The position numbers and the translations under genes are program-made. A stretch of DNA of 10,062 nt from an uncultured Clostridia bacterium (GTDB taxonomy: Bacteria; Bacillota; Clostridia; Oscillospirales; CAG-272). The notes beneath the pieces were generated by a model. That model was not told the origin of the DNA and did not search any database. It was given only the letters and a program-made list of their open reading frames with translations. Within the stretch, counting starts at the first letter, position 1, and each line of letters begins with the position of its first letter. Shown piece after piece: positions 7,020 to 10,062 of the stretch. The DNA lies in contig CAJGEA010000056.1 in assembly GCA_904502015.1 (NCBI GenBank), positions 1 through 10,062 on the forward strand, in the 5' to 3' direction.

Positions 7020-8825
7020 ATGAAACAGGCATCCACCCCTGCCGCCTCGCGCGGCCGTCTGATCGCACTCTCTGCCATTGGCGCGTACTTTTCGGTTCTG
7101 CTGGTTGGCGGACTACTGCACGCCGACGTGCCGATCATATCCCCCAAGCTCATTATTTACCTGAACCCATGGATCTACGGCATCGCTTTGGTCGTTATGA
7201 CCGCTATACTGTGGGTATACGGTACCATCAGTCGCGCCGTCGTGGCGGTTTTTGCATGGCTGGCGACCGTACTCTACGCCGTATATGCCGCGGCATCGGG
7301 TGGCAGTTACTACCTGACCTTTGCCCTATGCGGCCTCGTTGCGGCGATAACCGCGCTGGCCTCCCGTGAGGTAACGTGGACGCAGAAAAAGCCGCTTACA
7401 CTCTCGCCCGCGGACGGCAAGATCGCGGTGGGTGGGATGGCCGCTGTATTGGGCGGTTGGACGTTGTTCCTGCTTCTGTCGGGCTACCTTTCCCACACCC
7501 TGAACCCCTCTGCGAGCACAAGCGTATATGCACAAATGATGACGTCCCTACGCGAGAGCTTCTCCATGGGTACCACGCTGGAGTTCGGGGAAACGGTGTC
7601 CCACTGGGCGGCGCATATCTCTCCCATTTTTTTCCTATACCTTCCCTTTTACGCGCTGATCCCCTCTCCCGTCATCCTCATGGTAATCCAAACGCTGGCG
7701 GTCTTCTCGGCGGTGATCCCGCTGTGGCTGATCGCGCGGCGCAAGGGATTGTCGGCAGGTGTATCGGCGACGCTTTGCACCATTCTGTGCCTGTTTCCCG
7801 CTGTTTGGGGCGCGGCGGCGGGCAGCGTTCACGAGTACGCCCTGCTCCTGCCCCTGCTTCTGTGGCTTTTGTGGGCGTTGGAATCGGGGCGCCGTCCCCT
7901 CGTATGGCTCTTTGCCGTGCTTGTGCTGTGCGTCCGAGAGACGGCGGCCATCCATCTCGTCACCGTAGGGCTGTATTGGGCGTTCTCTCGCGGAAAGGAC
8001 ACCAACGAAAAGCGCAAAGAGCGTCAGTCGGGGTATCTGCTGGCGGCGTCGGCGCTGGTATACCTGATCACAGCATGGGTGGTGCTCACCCTCGCGGGCA
8101 AGGGCACGCTCATCACCCGCTTTGACAACGTGACGGGTATGTATGCCACCGATTTCGGTACGCTGATCCGCGAGATCGTTTTTAATCCCGCGCTGTGCCT
8201 CTACGAGATGCTGACTGAGGCCAAGCTCCACTACCTGCTCTGCCTGCTCCTACCTCTGGGATTCATCCCCTTCCTCTCCCGCAAGAAGGCAGACCTCGTG
8301 GTTCTCATCCCCCTGCTCCTGCTCAATCTACTTTCGGATTTCCCCTACCACTACAATACGAATTTCCCCTATTCGTTTGGGGTTGCTGCTCTTCTCCTCT
8401 ACCTGAGCGCCGATGCGTTGGCGCAGTATAGACTCCGCCGTCCCGACGGAAAGCTTGCCTCCCGTCTGCTCCTCATCGCGGTCTGCTCTGCCGTGATCGT
8501 GGGCGGATTCCGCATAGCAGACTGGACGGAGCAGGTGGATTACACCATCAACAACGACATGGAGTACACCGCCATCAGTGAGGTGCTGGACACGCTGGAC
8601 GAGGATGCTGCGGTCAGCGCATCGGGACGCTTCTGCGCCGCACTTGCCGACCGTCGGGAAATTTATTCCCTCTCGGCCAAGGCTGACACCGAGTACGTGG
8701 TGCTGGATCTTCGCGAGGAATGGGCACTGGCAGGCGAGGACGACTATACGGTGGAGTACTACGAAAAATTGGGTTACTCCCTTGTGAAAAAACACGAGGG
8801 CATCATTGCCGTTCTGAAAAAATAA
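7020..8825 (+). CDS. DUF2079-type polytopic membrane protein
   Basis: This 601-residue membrane protein probably has about a dozen helices. An N-terminal block of five segments (about 13-33, 51-70, 72-92, 97-114, 135-157) precedes a region typical of DUF2079: AHISPIFFLYLPFYALIPSP (198-217), a helix with VIQTLAVFSAVIPLWLIAR, HEYALLLPLLLWLLWALESGRR (271-292), RETAAIHLVTVGLYW (306-320), and LPLGFIPFLSRKKADLVVLIPLLLLNLLSD (411-440) followed by an aromatic FPYHYNTNFPYSFG loop. DUF2079 proteins resemble GT-C glycosyltransferases in layout, but their reaction is not established. The C-terminal 100 residues are soluble. The extra N-terminal membrane block lies outside the DUF2079 core. The ATG at 7020 follows GAAAGGAAA at 7000-7007. 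The gene ends at a strong terminator and is the last of its apparent unit. Confidence 0.85.
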   Translation: MKQASTPAASRGRLIALSAIGAYFSVLLVGGLLHADVPIISPKLIIYLNPWIYGIALVVMTAILWVYGTISRAVVAVFAWLATVLYAVYAAASGGSYYLTFALCGLVAAITALASREVTWTQKKPLTLSPADGKIAVGGMAAVLGGWTLFLLLSGYLSHTLNPSASTSVYAQMMTSLRESFSMGTTLEFGETVSHWAAHISPIFFLYLPFYALIPSPVILMVIQTLAVFSAVIPLWLIARRKGLSAGVSATLCTILCLFPAVWGAAAGSVHEYALLLPLLLWLLWALESGRRPLVWLFAVLVLCVRETAAIHLVTVGLYWAFSRGKDTNEKRKERQSGYLLAASALVYLITAWVVLTLAGKGTLITRFDNVTGMYATDFGTLIREIVFNPALCLYEMLTEAKLHYLLCLLLPLGFIPFLSRKKADLVVLIPLLLLNLLSDFPYHYNTNFPYSFGVAALLLYLSADALAQYRLRRPDGKLASRLLLIAVCSAVIVGGFRIADWTEQVDYTINNDMEYTAISEVLDTLDEDAAVSASGRFCAALADRREIYSLSAKADTEYVVLDLREEWALAGEDDYTVEYYEKLGYSLVKKHEGIIAVLKK

Positions 8826-8834
8826 TTTCTTTTG

Positions 8835-8883
8835 ATTCCCCACCGCGTCATGTGAATATGGCGCGGTGGGGAATTCTTTTTTT
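8835..8883 (+). terminator. Rho-independent terminator after the DUF2079 gene
   Basis: A perfect 13-bp stem pairs ATTCCCCACCGCG (8835-8847) with 8862-8874 around a 14-base loop and is followed by TC and seven T (8877-8883). It starts 10 bases after the stop codon and marks the end of the preceding transcription unit before the cotJ cluster. Confidence 0.92.
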
Positions 8884-8887
8884 CGAC

Positions 8888-8914
8888 ACAAACAACTTGA
8901 TTCCGACATATACT
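8888..8914 (+). promoter_or_regulatory. Candidate sporulation (sigma-E/K-like) promoter for cotJABC
   Basis: CATATACT at 8907-8914 fits the CATANNNT -10 pattern of sigma K and differs by one base from the sigma-E -10 consensus CATACAHT. An AC at 8888-8889 is 17 bases upstream, as in sigma-K promoters, but this -35 element is too short to be convincing and no good sigma-E -35 is seen. In B. subtilis cotJ is known to be sigma-E dependent, so a mother-cell promoter is expected in this intergenic region. No good vegetative promoter is evident here. Confidence 0.35.
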
Positions 8915-8920
8915 GCTCAT

Positions 8921-8945
8921 GACCTGCTCTATTCGTGAGTAGGTC
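8921..8945 (+). other. Hairpin in the cotJ leader
   Basis: GACCTGCTC (8921-8929) can pair with GAGTAGGTC (8937-8945) over nine positions, including one G-T wobble, around a seven-base loop. No T-run follows, so it is not a typical terminator. It would be transcribed in the cotJ leader if the promoter lies upstream; its role is unknown. Confidence 0.45.
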
Positions 8946-9008
8946 TTGCGCGGTGTGTCGCCGACGGGCGGTGTACCGACGAATACCCGTTTGAAAGGAG
9001 AATGCTTC

Positions 9009-9347
9009 ATGGATATGGATCACAAGGCATACGGTGCCAACGCCTGCGCCTATCCCCGCACGGGACAGCTCGGCTCCTATGGCAGCGGACAGCAACAGAG
9101 CCGCATGGAGATGGGCAACGCACCGTCTTGCGGATGCTCCCCCTGCGGTGAGGACAGTTGGGGGCTGAACGACTACCCGCTGGCGATGGTATACGCCCCC
9201 TGCCAGGCCTTCCGCAATCTGTACGACGCCGACACGGCGTTGGTACAAGGCACGCTGTTCGCTGAGCTCTACCTGCCGCTGGGCGGCTACGGAACGACCG
9301 AATACGGTAACACCCATTGCAAGCACGAAAGGGGGATGCACGCATGA
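9009..9347 (+). CDS. cotJA: Spore coat-associated protein CotJA
   Basis: This 112-residue protein ends in the CotJA core (about 55-95): YPLAMVYAPCQAFRNLYDADTALVQGTLFAELYLPLGGY, matching the family pattern of a short AMxYVPxQ segment, a leucine-rich helix and GTLFPELDLPF. CotJA, CotJB and CotJC form a small complex in the inner spore coat, made in the mother cell. The N-terminal 50 residues are an extension rich in Gly, Ser, Gln and Cys (CGCSPC at 41-46) that is longer than in typical CotJA. AAAGGAG at 8995-9001 fixes the start at 9009; an in-frame ATG at 8946 would extend into the leader and is unlikely. The stop overlaps the cotJB start by four bases (ATGA), typical of coupled translation. 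Identification is firm. Confidence 0.93.
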   Translation: MDMDHKAYGANACAYPRTGQLGSYGSGQQQSRMEMGNAPSCGCSPCGEDSWGLNDYPLAMVYAPCQAFRNLYDADTALVQGTLFAELYLPLGGYGTTEYGNTHCKHERGMHA

Positions 9348-9937
9348 GTCAGATGAACCGTCGCAGTACCTGCCCGAGTGACCGTCTCGGCTCCTTGTGT
9401 ACCGCCAACCGCACGTCGGGCGGCCCTATGGCCAACGGTTATCCCGCAACCATGACCCGCACGGGGTGCGGATGCGGCGCGGGTCGTAATGCCGTTGAGC
9501 CCCGCACGGGATTTGGGTGCGGCAACCGAAACAACACCGTTGAATCCCGCACGGGGTGCGGATGCGGCAACCGAAACAACACCGTTGAATCCCGCACAGG
9601 GTGCGGATGCGGCAACCGAAACAACACCGTTGAATCCCGCACGGGGTGCGGATGCGGCAACGATAACAAAACCTCGCATGACAACGGCGCGTGCTGCAAG
9701 CTGCTTGCCCAGATCCGCGCGGTGGATTTTGCTCTCTATGAGCTGGTTTTGTATCTGGACGCGTACCCTGATTGTCAGGATGCGCTGGATATGTACCACA
9801 AGCTCCTGTGCCGCCAGAAGGAGTTGACCGCCGAATACGAATCCGCTTGCGGCCCTCTGACCGCGTTCGGCAACGTGAGCCACACCTCGTGGGATTGGAT
9901 CGACAAGCCCTTCCCGTGGGAATACAACGCGAACTGA
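9344..9937 (+). CDS. cotJB: Spore coat protein CotJB with repeat-built N-terminal extension
   Basis: The C-terminal 80 residues (about 117-197) are a clear CotJB: CKLLAQIRAVDFALYELVLYLDAYPDCQDALDMYHK and the closing SWDWIDKPFPWE. The whole protein is 197 residues, about twice the usual CotJB of roughly 90-100. The excess is an N-terminal region of which residues 39-113 are five tandem 15-residue units of the form RTGCGCGNRNNTVES. Each unit carries one or two cysteines (four have CGCG, one has GFGCG). CotJB works with CotJA and CotJC in the spore coat; the Cys/Gly repeats could allow disulfide cross-linking or metal binding (inference). The ATG at 9344 has an AAAGGGGG site 6 bases upstream and overlaps the cotJA stop. 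Overlap with cotJA and an uninterrupted frame argue that the extension is translated. Confidence 0.93.
   Translation: MSQMNRRSTCPSDRLGSLCTANRTSGGPMANGYPATMTRTGCGCGAGRNAVEPRTGFGCGNRNNTVESRTGCGCGNRNNTVESRTGCGCGNRNNTVESRTGCGCGNDNKTSHDNGACCKLLAQIRAVDFALYELVLYLDAYPDCQDALDMYHKLLCRQKELTAEYESACGPLTAFGNVSHTSWDWIDKPFPWEYNAN
9458..9682 (+). repeat. Five in-frame 45-bp tandem repeats within cotJB
   Basis: Units begin at 9458, 9503, 9548, 9593 and 9638, each 45 bp and starting with CGCACNGG. Units 3 and 4 differ at a single base (9598, a silent ACG-to-ACA change). Unit 2 is identical to unit 3 except in a short block near 9511-9518. Units 1 and 5 have diverged in their second half. The near-identity of the middle units points to recent slippage or unequal crossing over, so copy number is likely to vary between strains. 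The repeats are also a risk for short-read misassembly. Confidence 0.95.
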
Positions 9938-9949
9938 GGAGGTACCGTT

Positions 9950-10062
9950 ATGTGGATCTATGAGAAAAAGCTGCAATATCCCGTTAAGATCATGAACCCC
10001 AACCCCAAGCTGGCGCAGGTGATCATCTCCCAGCTCGGCGGAACAAATTGCATTTTATTATA
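9950..10062 (+). CDS. cotJC: Spore coat protein CotJC (manganese catalase family), 5' part, possibly interrupted
   Basis: The first 31 residues, MWIYEKKLQYPVKIMNPNPK onward to VIISQLGG, match the start of CotJC, a spore-coat protein related to manganese catalases that is usually about 190 residues long. An excellent AGGAGG at 9937-9942 overlaps the cotJB stop. After codon 10040-10042 the frame reads TNCILL, where the family normally continues with GPDGELAAS-like sequence, and the base composition turns AT-rich at the same point. No stop codon appears before the window ends, so this may be a partial gene, a gene interrupted by inserted DNA, or a sequence-end error. The family call rests on the N-terminus alone, which is highly characteristic. 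Confidence 0.85.
   Translation, partial: MWIYEKKLQYPVKIMNPNPKLAQVIISQLGGTNCILL

Noticed and set aside
7376..8125. Plus-strand open frame of 249 codons in another frame of the DUF2079 gene
   Set aside because: The translation is Arg/Gly/Pro/His-rich, typical of an out-of-frame shadow, and the main frame matches a known family throughout.
8946..9008. Extended CotJA start at 8946
   Set aside because: It lacks a good ribosome binding site and would include the AAAGGAG site of the 9009 start.
8328..9341. Long open frame on the minus strand (337 codons)
   Set aside because: It runs antisense across the end of the DUF2079 gene, a strong terminator and cotJA. It arises from codon bias in GC-rich genes and encodes nothing recognisable.
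9458..9682. CRISPR-like appearance of the 45-bp repeats
   Set aside because: The units are contiguous with no spacers and keep the cotJB reading frame, so this is a coding tandem repeat.

Overview
This is a window of chromosomal DNA from what looks like an endospore-forming member of the Bacillota, class Clostridia, probably an uncultured gut-type lineage. Three things point there: a cotJA-cotJB-cotJC spore-coat cluster at the right end, GroEL and rRNA methyltransferases of Clostridia type, and strong AAAGGAG-type ribosome binding sites before nearly every gene. Codon use is GC-rich except in one gene (3150-4139). All supported genes lie on the plus strand. I assign this from protein character, not from a search, so the genus is not known.

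Layout. Positions 1-638 hold the 3' part of groEL, closed by a textbook intrinsic terminator. A consensus promoter (735-763) then starts a new unit: a PPP-type metallophosphatase-like gene (822-1520) overlapping by one base an RlmD-type 23S rRNA uracil methyltransferase (1520-2950). The methyltransferase stop codon lies in the first unit of an array of four 20-bp hairpin-like repeats (2948-3027). Next come an AT-richer gene of unknown function (3150-4139), a LUD-domain (LutC-like) protein (4168-4815), a small DUF3267-type membrane zincin (4838-5443), an RsmF-type rRNA m5C methyltransferase (5480-6985) and a DUF2079-type polytopic membrane protein (7020-8825). Gaps between these are short and no terminator is visible until 8835-8883, so they could be co-transcribed, although internal promoters cannot be excluded.

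After that terminator a leader of about 125 bases precedes the sporulation cluster: cotJA (9009-9347), cotJB (9344-9937, four-base overlap) and the start of cotJC (9950 onward). CotJB has a long N-terminal extension built from five 15-residue Cys/Gly repeats. The cotJC reading frame follows the family for about 31 codons and then turns abruptly into AT-rich sequence that does not match it. This could be a junction with an inserted element or an artefact of a contig end.

The left part is mostly housekeeping (chaperonin, rRNA modification). The most unusual material is the repeat-built CotJB, the apparent break in cotJC, the hairpin array after rlmD, and the unrecognised AT-rich gene beside it. 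I saw no tRNA, rRNA, CRISPR array or recognisable transposase. No gene-free stretch exceeds about 200 bases.
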